Part shown: in pieces, positions 56,136 through 63,513 of the stretch
Layout: every line of letters starts with the position of its first letter
Numbering within the stretch: the first letter of the stretch is position 1
NCBI GenBank assembly: GCA_050955045.1
Contig: JBPBQV010000011.1
Location: forward strand, 1-64,000
Direction: 5' to 3'
From: Mucilaginibacter_A sp050955045
Lineage (GTDB): Bacteria > Bacteroidota > Bacteroidia > Sphingobacteriales > Sphingobacteriaceae
DNA: 64,000 bases
Translations under genes and position numbers: made by a program
The notes under the pieces: model-generated
What the model was told of the DNA's origin: nothing
Database searches by the model: none
The model's input: only the letters and a program-made list of their open reading frames with translations

Positions 56136-56960
56136 TTAGAAAGCCGCCGGATCATCCAGACAAGCCAGCAAATCCGGATAGTAAAACTGGTAATTCAAAT
56201 CACTCATAATTTTATCTGCATTGATGATTTTCCACTCCGTTTTCTCCGCTACAAATTCCGGCGCAGCCAAACCCATGTTTTCAATTGCTTTAGTGTAAAA
56301 TGCTGCCTTTGTGGGATGCGAAGGCGCAACAGCATTGTAAATTCCGGTTTTGGGCTGATTTAAAATAGCTTCAATTAAACCTAAACAATCCTGTAAATGA
56401 ATGAGATTTACGGGAACCAAACCATTCGGAATGCTGTTTTTATCCCTGAAAAACCGTCCCGGATTTCTATCCGACCCAAACAATCCGCCAAAACGAATAA
56501 CCGTAGTATTTAAATTTTTAGCCGATAAAAACAGCATTTCTGCCTGCGATAATTCGGATGAATTATCTGCTTCATCAGCTTCGGTAACTTCGCGGCAAAC
56601 ATCACCGTAAACAGAAGTAGAACTGATAAAAATAACTTTGCGGATTGATGAAGCTTCGATATAAGGCCACAAACTTTTTATTTTGGACAGGTAAAAATTC
56701 GGAACTGTTTTACGTCCCGGCGGAATGTTGATCAGCAAAAATTCTGAATCAAAAAATTCTGGCTCTGCTTGCAAATTTTCAGCTTCTGCCCGAATTAAAA
56801 AAGGTTCTATTCCGGCTTCCTGCAGCAATTTTAACTTTTCAAAAGTTGTGGTAGAACCTTTAACTTGCCAGCCTTTTGCTACCAACAATTTTGCCATCGG
56901 GAAACCCAGCCAGCCACATCCCAAAATACTGATTTTTTTATTTTTACCTTCGCCGTTCAT
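56136..56960 (-). CDS. NAD(P)-dependent epimerase/dehydratase-like SDR (YeeZ type)
   Basis: An extended-SDR-like protein of 274 residues with nucleotide-binding GCGWLGFPMA (G14-x-G16-x-x-G19) and RKVIFISSTSVYG with the Ser/Tyr pair. YeeZ-type features include RFGGLFGSDRNPGRFF and PVNLIHLQD. Its substrate is unknown. The ATG at 56960 is preferred over 56993. An inverted pair of the dispersed motif (56431-56537) lies within conserved codons. Confidence 0.85.
   Translation of the reverse strand: MNGEGKNKKISILGCGWLGFPMAKLLVAKGWQVKGSTTTFEKLKLLQEAGIEPFLIRAEAENLQAEPEFFDSEFLLINIPPGRKTVPNFYLSKIKSLWPYIEASSIRKVIFISSTSVYGDVCREVTEADEADNSSELSQAEMLFLSAKNLNTTVIRFGGLFGSDRNPGRFFRDKNSIPNGLVPVNLIHLQDCLGLIEAILNQPKTGIYNAVAPSHPTKAAFYTKAIENMGLAAPEFVAEKTEWKIINADKIMSDLNYQFYYPDLLACLDDPAAF
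56431..56537. repeat. dispersed motif, CTG-variant inverted pair lying inside the SDR coding region
   Basis: Left ATGCTGTTTTTATCCC plus TGAAAAA, right a T5 tract, AGCC and GATAAAAACAGCAT. The arms are 107 bp end to end with normal SDR sequence (AEMLFLSAKN... to RDKNSIPNG) between and through them, so the reading frame and fold are not interrupted. Confidence 0.7.
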
Positions 56961-56965
56961 TGCTG

Positions 56966-56990
56966 CAAAGATAAACCAAAACCGTTTTGG
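56966..56990. promoter_or_regulatory. divergent-region operator CCAAAACcGTTTTGG and SDR -7 box
   Basis: A 7+1+7 perfect palindrome at 56976-56990 abuts TATCTTTG (minus strand, 56973-56966), which ends five bases before the SDR ATG. It could control SDR, the OmpA gene, or both. Confidence 0.4.
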
Positions 56991-57033
56991 CACCTCATTT
57001 GTAAGTACTCAACTCAAAATATCAATATAACTT

Positions 57034-57711
57034 ATGAAAATTTTATCTCAAAAAGTAGCCGTATTTAGCATAGCTGTTGCAATGGCAGCAACTTTTAACA
57101 CAGGTTGCTCATCTTTAACTAAAACTCAAAAAGGTACTGCAATTGGTGCCGGTGCAGGCGGAACAATTGGTGCTTTAATTGGTAGGAAAGCCGGAAATAC
57201 AGCTATTGGAGCTTTAATTGGCGGTGCTGTTGGTGGCACAGCTGGTGCTTTTATCGGACGGAAAATGGATCGTCAGGCAGCAGAAATTAAACAAACAGTT
57301 CCGGGAGCAGATGTGGTGCGCGAAGGCGAAGGTTTGATTGTAAAATTTGATTCGGGTATTTTGTTTGATGTAAATAAAACGGGTTTAAAATCTGCTGCAA
57401 CTACCAACTTGCAAAATCTGGCTACTTCAATGCAAAACAATCCGGATACCAATATTATGGTAGTTGGCTACACGGATAATACTGGTTCTGATACTTATAA
57501 CATGGATTTATCTGTACGCCGGGCTGCCGCTGTAAAATCTGCTATTACTTCTAATGGCGTTTCTGCTTCACGCTTAACCACACAGGGAAAAGGTGAAACC
57601 GAACCGATTGCAGATAACACAACCGAGGCAGGCCGCGCGCAAAACCGTCGTGTAGAAGTTGTTATTATAGCAAACGATAAAATGAAAGCTGAAGCGAAAA
57701 CCGCACAGTAA
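57034..57711 (+). CDS. OmpA-family lipoprotein with glycine zipper
   Basis: A lipoprotein of 225 residues: lipobox TGC (C25), a Gly-rich zipper (GAGAGGTIGALIGRKAGNTAIGALIGG, about 38-75), then an OmpA peptidoglycan-binding domain (FDVNKTGLKS; VVGYTDNTGSDTYNMDLSVRRAAAVKSAL-like; TQGKGETEPIADNTTEAGRAQNRRVEV). It ties the outer membrane to the wall, resembling YiaD. A hairpin built from the dispersed motif follows at 57724. Confidence 0.92.
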   Translation: MKILSQKVAVFSIAVAMAATFNTGCSSLTKTQKGTAIGAGAGGTIGALIGRKAGNTAIGALIGGAVGGTAGAFIGRKMDRQAAEIKQTVPGADVVREGEGLIVKFDSGILFDVNKTGLKSAATTNLQNLATSMQNNPDTNIMVVGYTDNTGSDTYNMDLSVRRAAAVKSAITSNGVSASRLTTQGKGETEPIADNTTEAGRAQNRRVEVVIIANDKMKAEAKTAQ

Positions 57712-57713
57712 TT

Positions 57714-57770
57714 TTAATTTTTTGCCGATAAAAGAAGTATTCCTGAATCTTTGGGAATGCTTCTTTTTGT
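57714..57770 (+). terminator. terminator hairpin built from two dispersed-motif cores
   Basis: AAAAGAAGTATTCC and GGAATGCTTCTTTT pair over 14 bases (one G-U) around a ten-base loop, then a short T-run. The two cores face outward, the reverse of other pairs. Confidence 0.75.
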
Positions 57771-57807
57771 TTACACACAATCTATACTTATTTAATTTAA
57801 CTTACGT

Positions 57808-57815
57808 TATCTTTG
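57808..57815 (+). promoter_or_regulatory. -7 box TATCTTTG of the metal-handling operon
   Basis: An exact TAnnTTTG match ending five bases before the ATG at 57821, so the mRNA may be leaderless. Confidence 0.5.
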
Positions 57816-57820
57816 TATAA

Positions 57821-58189
57821 ATGTTTAAAAAATCAGGCATAATCTTAGTCGTGCTACTGTATTTAATTACAGCTACCGGTTTTGCCATGAACCTGCATTT
57901 TTGCGGCAAAAGTATTGAATCGGTAAAAATTAATGCGCCTGCAAAAGACTGCGGCATGAGCAGCAAATGCTGTAAAGATACGCACGTTGAAGTAAAAGTT
58001 AAAGATGTGCATCAAACTGCACATACTTCTTTTACCGGTAATATTTTAGTTTCCCTTGTTCCGCTTTTGGGTTATGCTTCTTTCCTGGAACCGTTAACAA
58101 TTAAACTCGTTTCTAAAGCTGTTTCGGAACGTGGCCCTCCTTTAGTTGCCGTTCCTGTTTATCTCAAAAACTGCACTTTCCGAATCTGA
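57821..58189 (+). CDS. HYC_CC_PP family protein
   Basis: It has 122 residues with an N-terminal membrane segment or signal peptide, and the family name's residues: H26-F-C28, C44, CC at 50-51 (KCCKD), PP at 106-107 and Y..NC.F near the end. Such proteins accompany metal-transfer genes in Bacteroidota; the Cys/His set suggests binding of copper or another soft metal. It is first in a three-gene run with an HMA protein and a barrel. A motif copy lies at 58023-58047. Confidence 0.85.
   Translation: MFKKSGIILVVLLYLITATGFAMNLHFCGKSIESVKINAPAKDCGMSSKCCKDTHVEVKVKDVHQTAHTSFTGNILVSLVPLLGYASFLEPLTIKLVSKAVSERGPPLVAVPVYLKNCTFRI
58023..58047. repeat. dispersed bipartite motif inside the HYC_CC_PP gene
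   Basis: ATACTTCTTTTACCGG followed by TAATATTTTA, spaced like the intergenic copies; codons H-T-S-F-T-G. Confidence 0.55.
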
Positions 58190-58273
58190 TCAGATTATAA
58201 TTTCAACTGCTTAATCAACGCTTTCTATGTGTTGTAAACTGTTTTTAATTATAATTTCTAGATCAATTCTCTC

Positions 58274-58792
58274 ATGAAATCCTTCAAAATATTACTGGCC
58301 ATTTTAGCCATTTCCATTACTTCTGTACAAGCACAATTTGTTAAAGCCGATTTACAAGTAAGCGGTTTAACTTGCTCGATGTGTTCTAAAGCAACCGAAA
58401 AATCATTACGCACTTTACCTTTTATCAGTGATATAAAACCTGATTTAAATCGAAATCTTTTCGTTATTACATTCAAAAAAGATGCACCGGTAAACTTAGA
58501 TGCCATCAGCAAAAAAGTGCAAGACGCAGGTTTTGCGGTGAATAAGCTGACGGCTTCTTTTAATTTCGATAATGTTAAAATCAACAACAATTATCAGTTT
58601 AATTACGCCGGAAGTACTTACCATTTTCTGAACGTAGCTGATAAAACTTTAAACGGCGTTACGCTAATTACAGTGATTGATAAAGCTTTTGTTCCGGCAT
58701 CAACTTATAAAAAATACGCTGCACAAACTACTTTGCCTTCGTACAAAAGCGGAATGATGGGCAGTCAGAAAGTTTATCACGTTACCATCTAA
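58274..58792 (+). CDS. secreted HMA-domain metal-binding protein
   Basis: A 172-residue protein with a signal peptide (to about 21, VQAQ) and a heavy-metal-associated domain with C34-x-x-C37 (GLTCSMCSKA), followed by a second beta-rich region (FNYAGSTYHFLNVADKTL). It probably carries Cu(I) or a similar ion in the periplasm. It lies 84 bp after the HYC_CC_PP gene and 14 bp before a barrel gene, suggesting a metal-export or sensing unit. Confidence 0.85.
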   Translation: MKSFKILLAILAISITSVQAQFVKADLQVSGLTCSMCSKATEKSLRTLPFISDIKPDLNRNLFVITFKKDAPVNLDAISKKVQDAGFAVNKLTASFNFDNVKINNNYQFNYAGSTYHFLNVADKTLNGVTLITVIDKAFVPASTYKKYAAQTTLPSYKSGMMGSQKVYHVTI

Positions 58793-58806
58793 AGCAGTAA
58801 AAAAAC

Positions 58807-59607
58807 ATGAAAGTTTTAGGTTTGATTTGGTGCTTGATTGCATCAACGTTTACTGCTTTTGCCCAAGAATTATATGTCAATACAGAACCAGCCAGCAACA
58901 TGGCGCGGCATTCTTTAGGTGTAAGATTAGAAAATCAGGGTTATTTCAACCCTGATTTTCGTAACCGAAATACGCTGGAATTAATGTATGGTGCCAGCAA
59001 AAACCTGATGGTTCATGCTACTGGTTATGTATCAGATTTTTACCAGCAAAAACAGCATCTGGAAGGTTTTAGCGCTTATGCCAAATACCGTTTTTTATCA
59101 GTTGATTCTGTGCAGCGGCATTTTCGCGGTGCGGCTTTTATCAAAGCATCTACCATCAATAATCCAATTTTGAATCAGGAAATTGCTTTGGAAGGAGATC
59201 GTTCTGGTTTACAAAGCGGATTGGTATTTACGCAATTGCTGCATAAACTGGCACTTTCCGGTTCGATTAGTTATTTGCGCGGATTGGATAATCAGAACAA
59301 TACTGTTCCGATTGGTTTTGCGCGGGACGCAGTTGCTTATACATTATCTTCCGGATATCTGGTTTTTCCGAAAAATTATACCAATTACAATCAGACCAAT
59401 ATCAACCTGTATCTGGAATTATTAGGGAAAACGAATCCTGGTTATCAGCAAAGTTATCTGGATGCTGCGCCAGCCGTTCAGTTTATTTTTAACAGTGTTT
59501 TTCGGGTTGATCTCTCTTACCGAACGCCTTTATACAACACAATGACGCGTAACTCGCAGAACATGTACCTGGTGAGGTTGGAGTACAACTTTTTTAATTT
59601 GTTTTGA
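58807..59607 (+). CDS. outer-membrane barrel protein of the metal-handling run
   Basis: A 266-residue protein with a signal peptide ending TAFAQ (20) and alternating strands to a C-terminal RLEYNFFNLF, an outer-membrane barrel ending. I do not recognise a named family. Its position after the HMA protein points to metal-linked transport or a structural role. Confidence 0.6.
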   Translation: MKVLGLIWCLIASTFTAFAQELYVNTEPASNMARHSLGVRLENQGYFNPDFRNRNTLELMYGASKNLMVHATGYVSDFYQQKQHLEGFSAYAKYRFLSVDSVQRHFRGAAFIKASTINNPILNQEIALEGDRSGLQSGLVFTQLLHKLALSGSISYLRGLDNQNNTVPIGFARDAVAYTLSSGYLVFPKNYTNYNQTNINLYLELLGKTNPGYQQSYLDAAPAVQFIFNSVFRVDLSYRTPLYNTMTRNSQNMYLVRLEYNFFNLF

Positions 59608-59721
59608 GGAAAGAGTTCAGTCATCATCAAAACAACAAACACATATCTTTTTAATGCCAGTTACAAGCTTGATACCAAGTTTTGGGATAAGCAGACCAGC
59701 AACTTTTTAAAACAAATAAAA

Positions 59722-59741
59722 TGGTAGTAAAAACAGCATCG
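59722..59741. repeat. dispersed motif, CTG variant, at the barrel/NIPSNAP convergent junction
   Basis: GTAAAAACAGCATCG, core perfect, T-tract absent. Confidence 0.6.
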
Positions 59742-59747
59742 CAGTTA

Positions 59748-60539
59748 TTAAAAATCAGAATATATAGCCGGATGCAAAAACACGATTTCGTTACGGGAAA
59801 CACTGTTTTTGTATTCTTCCATTGCGGTTAACGTTTTCCATGCTGGGTCGTTTGTAAAAGATTCCCAGTGTTTATCTCTGTCTGCTTTATTGTTAAAAGC
59901 CGTCATGTACATCAAATTAGGCATATGGCTGCCTGCTAAAACCTCAGCATAAAAAACGGCGTTAAAATTTAACCGCTTAAACAAAGCTACTTCATCGCCC
60001 ACGTTAAACATTTTCACCTTGCTAACATTGTATTTTTCTGTCGGACTTTCGTAGCTTCTCAACTCGTAAACGCGTTCTGCTTTATCTGAAGTAAGTACGG
60101 GCACAGCCGGTTCGGGCATTTTTGGGAAGGCTTGTAAAACAATATTTTCTATCCTGGTAAAAGGAGCATTTTTATAATCCGCATCAATATAATCTTTACC
60201 ATCTGCCAGATATTGCTTATCGGCATTGAGTTTTTGCTCAAAAGATGATAACATTTCTAAAGATTTAAACGGAACCAGCACATAAACTTTTAAATCTGCC
60301 GTGTCTGTTTCTACTGGTTTAAAAACGCCAACTAACTTAATACCAGTTCTGTGTAAAGCTGGTAAATACGCATTTTGCAGATAATTTTCTACGCGATCCT
60401 GCTGCTGTTTTGTTTTTAAGTGATAAATTTTTAGCTGATAATAATCTTTTGAAGCCGCATTAACAGCATTAAAAAACAACATTGCCAAAGCAAAAACCAG
60501 CATGGTTGAACAATTCCGTTTGATAAAATTTAAAAACAT
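59748..60539 (-). CDS. NIPSNAP family protein, exported
   Basis: It has a signal peptide ending AVNAA (about 29) and two ferredoxin-like NIPSNAP domains (YYQLKIYHLKTKQQQDRVENYL; VYELRSYESPTEKYNVSKVKMF... NFNAVFYAEVLAGSHMPNLMYMTAFNN). It has 263 residues; function is unknown, with dimeric alpha/beta-barrel folds in relatives. Its 3' neighbour is the convergent barrel gene. Confidence 0.88.
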   Translation of the reverse strand: MFLNFIKRNCSTMLVFALAMLFFNAVNAASKDYYQLKIYHLKTKQQQDRVENYLQNAYLPALHRTGIKLVGVFKPVETDTADLKVYVLVPFKSLEMLSSFEQKLNADKQYLADGKDYIDADYKNAPFTRIENIVLQAFPKMPEPAVPVLTSDKAERVYELRSYESPTEKYNVSKVKMFNVGDEVALFKRLNFNAVFYAEVLAGSHMPNLMYMTAFNNKADRDKHWESFTNDPAWKTLTAMEEYKNSVSRNEIVFLHPAIYSDF

Positions 60540-60577
60540 ATTGAGTGGTTAATGTATAAGTTAAACTACAAATTTAT

Positions 60578-61243
60578 TTAAGTTTTATCCTCATTATCAT
60601 AAAAACTAATAGAATCTAAATCATTACAATAACCAATATGTGATATATCAGCAATGCTTCCAATTTTAATATCTAAAACTGAACTTGAAATATTATCAAT
60701 GAGAATCCGAAATTCATTTTGAGGAGAAAAGTGGATGTCTTTTTCAAAATAAGTTTTTTTACCTGTGAATTTTGAAAAATCTTTATAAGCAACAAATCCA
60801 TACCGACCATTTAGTTTAAGTTTCTCAAGAGTAGACTGAATTCTTATTAGGAATTCTTTAGGATCTGTTATAACTAAATAGGAATCTGCAATCCCTTTAC
60901 ATTCTTCTGGAATAACATATTGTTGTTTAAGATTTTCAGATTTAAAACGTAATGAGTATAAACAGAAAATATTACTCATATTTTCTTCCGAATTAAAAAT
61001 GTTCCCATTTATACCTTTAAATATTCTATAGTCAGAATCTGGAGCACCAACATTTTTAAATTTTACAATAAAATTTTCCATGTACCGCATTTCTGAGATA
61101 GTTTCAAACTTATCGCCTCGTACAGAGTTATCCTCAAGTTTTGAGAAATAATTTAACGTTTCACAATGTAAATGTCCTTCATCTCTTAAAGCAACAATAT
61201 GGTGATATTTAGAAAACTTTATTAAAGCAACATATTGTTTCAT
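60578..61243 (-). CDS. AT-rich orphan hypothetical protein
   Basis: A soluble 221-residue protein I cannot assign. The start reads MKQYVALIKFSKYHHIVALRDEG, then HCETLNYFSKLEDNSVRGDKFE; the rest is beta-rich with Asp/Ser/Ile/Lys. Its base composition is far lower in G+C than neighbours (16 of 60 bases at 60601-60660), and it contains no copy of the dispersed motif. Acquisition from elsewhere is likely; defence or phage-related genes often look like this, but nothing proves it. Confidence 0.6.
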   Translation of the reverse strand: MKQYVALIKFSKYHHIVALRDEGHLHCETLNYFSKLEDNSVRGDKFETISEMRYMENFIVKFKNVGAPDSDYRIFKGINGNIFNSEENMSNIFCLYSLRFKSENLKQQYVIPEECKGIADSYLVITDPKEFLIRIQSTLEKLKLNGRYGFVAYKDFSKFTGKKTYFEKDIHFSPQNEFRILIDNISSSVLDIKIGSIADISHIGYCNDLDSISFYDNEDKT

Positions 61244-61260
61244 TTATGCCAATCCCATCA

Positions 61261-61779
61261 TTACATCTTCCCCAAAGCCAGTTTAATATGCCCCAAATGA
61301 TGCAAACCATGCCAGGCATACAAACCCAAAGCTGATTTAAGCGAAACTGATTTTTGCGTTGCCGGATGAAAAAAAGTACGGCTCCACTGCTCTTCGGTTA
61401 GAGAATTCATCAGTTCTACCCAACGAAAATGAATACCTTCAATCATTTGAAAAGAAGGCGCAACCGGCATTTTATAATCGGGCAGCAAAGCCCAATCTGC
61501 TTCTTCATAAGGTTTGATGGTTGGGTTTTCTTCTGTTAAAGCAAGTTTAAAACGAGTTAAACAATTAGAATGACTATCAGCCACATGATGGATTACTTGC
61601 CTGATCGTCCAGCCGCCCAAACGGTAAGGCGTATCAAACTGCTGGTAATTTAAACCAACTACAGCCTGGCGCATTTGTCCGGGCAAAGCTGCTACTTCCT
61701 GTATCCAAGTTCTGATTTGCTCGTCGGTAAAGGAAGCTGGTGCGGTATATTTTCCGATTGGATATCTTTCGTCTGTCAT
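61261..61779 (-). CDS. DinB/YfiT-like putative metal-dependent protein
   Basis: A 172-residue four-helix DinB-superfamily protein. The triad of metal His is visible: H65/H66 region in RQVIHHVADSHSN and the pair in HGLHHLGHI. It matches the YfiT group (IGKYTAPASFTDEQIRTWIQEVAALPGQMR), described as bacillithiol or similar thiol S-transferases or hydrolases. It is downstream of the amidase gene on the same strand. Confidence 0.85.
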   Translation of the reverse strand: MTDERYPIGKYTAPASFTDEQIRTWIQEVAALPGQMRQAVVGLNYQQFDTPYRLGGWTIRQVIHHVADSHSNCLTRFKLALTEENPTIKPYEEADWALLPDYKMPVAPSFQMIEGIHFRWVELMNSLTEEQWSRTFFHPATQKSVSLKSALGLYAWHGLHHLGHIKLALGKM

Positions 61780-61793
61780 GATCGTTTTTTATA

Positions 61794-61817
61794 ATGCTGT
61801 TTTTATCGGTTAAAAAT
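61794..61817. repeat. dispersed bipartite motif, CTG variant, in an intra-operon gap
   Basis: ATGCTGTTTTTATCGG plus TTAAAAA, overlapping the end of the upstream amidase gene. Identical over 22 bases to the copy at acr3 (52168), apart from flanks. Confidence 0.8.
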
Positions 61818-63483
61818 TGAGTGTTGGATGTTTTTTGTTGAAATCTGTTGCATCCTGGTAAATTTTGGCGGCTTCCAGAATTTTTCCTTCACCAAAAAGC
61901 TGTCCCATAAAAGTAATGCTCAACGGCCGGCCTTGCTTGTTAAAACCGTTTGGCATCACTACGCAAGGGTTTCCGGTCAAATTGGTGAGCACCAAGTTAC
62001 CCGAAAAAGCAGGTGCCACGTACATATCCAAGCCTTTTAATTTCTCGTACCAATTTTGAATTACCATTGTACGCACACGGTTTGCCTGAATATATTCAAC
62101 CGCCGAAACCATTTGTGCTGTGCGGAAAATGTTTGGCCAGCCACCTTTTCCCTGGCGTACCATCATGTCGTCTTTGTGATTTAAAACCAGCTCCTGAAAA
62201 GCGGCACCTGATTCTGTAGTCAAAATAAAACGTAAAGAATTATAAGGCAAGGTTGGCAATTCTATCGGAACTAATTCGGCACCTAATTCTTTCAATTTAA
62301 CTAAGGTAGATGAGTCGCTGGATTTATTTGAACGGCTGCGTTCAAAATCTGCTTTCAAATAACCAATTTTCCAGCCTTTCAGCGATTTCTGGTTGCCATC
62401 ATACTTAAAAGGAGCCGGGATTGTGCTTAAATCCTGCGGATCAGTTCCCTGAATAGCGTTAAAAACAATGGCGCAATCTTCTGCACATCTTGTAATCGGA
62501 CCGAGTTTGTCCATCGTCCAGCTTAAAGCCATGGCGCCGGTTTTGCTTACGCGACCAAAAGACGGGCGCAAACCGGTATCTCCGCATTCTGTGGAAGGCG
62601 AAACGATAGAACCCAACGTTTCTGAACCGATGGCAAAAGGCAGACAACCGGCAGAAACCGTAGAAGCGGGGCCAGCCGAAGAACCGCTGGAACCGCGTTT
62701 GATATCCCAGGGATTGTTGGTTCTGCCGCCAAACCAAACATCGCCGGAAGCCAGTTCACCCAAAGTTAATTTAGCAACGAGAATTGCGCCTGCCGCTTCC
62801 AGTTTTTTTACAACGGTTGCATCAACTTCCAATTGCTGATTTTTGTAAGGAACTGATCCCCAGGTAGTTTTATAGCCTTTTACCGAAAGCAAATCTTTTA
62901 CGCCAAACGGAATACCATGCAAAACGCCTTTATAATGGCCTGCTTTTATTTCGGCATCAGCTTGTGCGGCTTGTTTTAAGGCCAACTCTTCGGTATAATT
63001 TACGACGAACAATAATTTGGAATCATATTTTTTCAGTCGATCAATAAAGAATTTTGTTAATTCTACCGAAGTAATTTTCTTTGTGCGAATCAAATCGGCC
63101 AACTGACGAATGTTATAAAATGCCAGTTCGTTTTTATCCGCCGGCATCGTGGTGATGCTTCTTTTATCAAGTAAAAATCCGTTTGTTTTATCCGGATAAA
63201 CAAAGCCAACAGGAATTGGATTGAAATTTAATGCCGGAACTACGCTGTTATCCAAATGCAGTTTGCGCAATTCTTCGTAAGCTTTACGATGATCGGCCAA
63301 TCCGGTTAACATAGAATCTGCCTGCGCCGGAGAAAAATCGATGCCAGTCAGCTTTTCTGCTTCGTTTACCACGGCAACAGTTATCGGACTATTCTCCAGT
63401 TTTTGGGTGATGAACGCACCGAAAACAAAGCTGAATCCGCACAAAGAAGTGATGGTCAGAATTTTTTTGGTAGAAATTTTCAT
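61810..63483 (-). CDS. amidase-signature family enzyme
   Basis: A 557-residue amidase with an N-terminal membrane anchor or signal (LTITSLCGFSFVFGAFIT). The Ser-cisSer-Lys site is in IPFGVKDLLSVKG (Lys) and KRGSSGSSAGPASTVSAGCLPFAIGSETLGSI (both Ser). It hydrolyses amides; substrate unknown. A second, near-identical amidase gene runs off the window edge directly upstream. Bases 63154-63177 hold an internal motif copy. Confidence 0.92.
   Translation of the reverse strand: MKISTKKILTITSLCGFSFVFGAFITQKLENSPITVAVVNEAEKLTGIDFSPAQADSMLTGLADHRKAYEELRKLHLDNSVVPALNFNPIPVGFVYPDKTNGFLLDKRSITTMPADKNELAFYNIRQLADLIRTKKITSVELTKFFIDRLKKYDSKLLFVVNYTEELALKQAAQADAEIKAGHYKGVLHGIPFGVKDLLSVKGYKTTWGSVPYKNQQLEVDATVVKKLEAAGAILVAKLTLGELASGDVWFGGRTNNPWDIKRGSSGSSAGPASTVSAGCLPFAIGSETLGSIVSPSTECGDTGLRPSFGRVSKTGAMALSWTMDKLGPITRCAEDCAIVFNAIQGTDPQDLSTIPAPFKYDGNQKSLKGWKIGYLKADFERSRSNKSSDSSTLVKLKELGAELVPIELPTLPYNSLRFILTTESGAAFQELVLNHKDDMMVRQGKGGWPNIFRTAQMVSAVEYIQANRVRTMVIQNWYEKLKGLDMYVAPAFSGNLVLTNLTGNPCVVMPNGFNKQGRPLSITFMGQLFGEGKILEAAKIYQDATDFNKKHPTLNF
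63154..63177. repeat. dispersed bipartite motif inside the amidase gene
   Basis: GATGCTTCTTTTATCAAG followed by TAAAAA; both parts perfect, codons L-D-K-R-S-I-T. Confidence 0.65.
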
Positions 63484-63489
63484 AGTACA

Positions 63490-63513
63490 ATGCTGTTTTT
63501 ACAAGTGTTTTTT
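63490..63513. repeat. dispersed bipartite motif, CTG variant, between the two amidase genes
   Basis: ATGCTGTTTTTACAAG plus a T6 tract. It fills the 28-bp gap, from the end of the upstream amidase stop to six bases before the ATG of the downstream one. Confidence 0.75.

Noticed and set aside
9180..57770. Dispersed motif explained purely as transcription terminators
   Set aside because: Some pairs could terminate (51012, 57714), but many copies are single, lie inside genes or between divergent genes, or sit before start codons.
1303..63513. Dispersed motif as a CRISPR array
   Set aside because: Copies are scattered over 62 kb at irregular distances and in both orientations; there are no uniform spacers and no cas genes.
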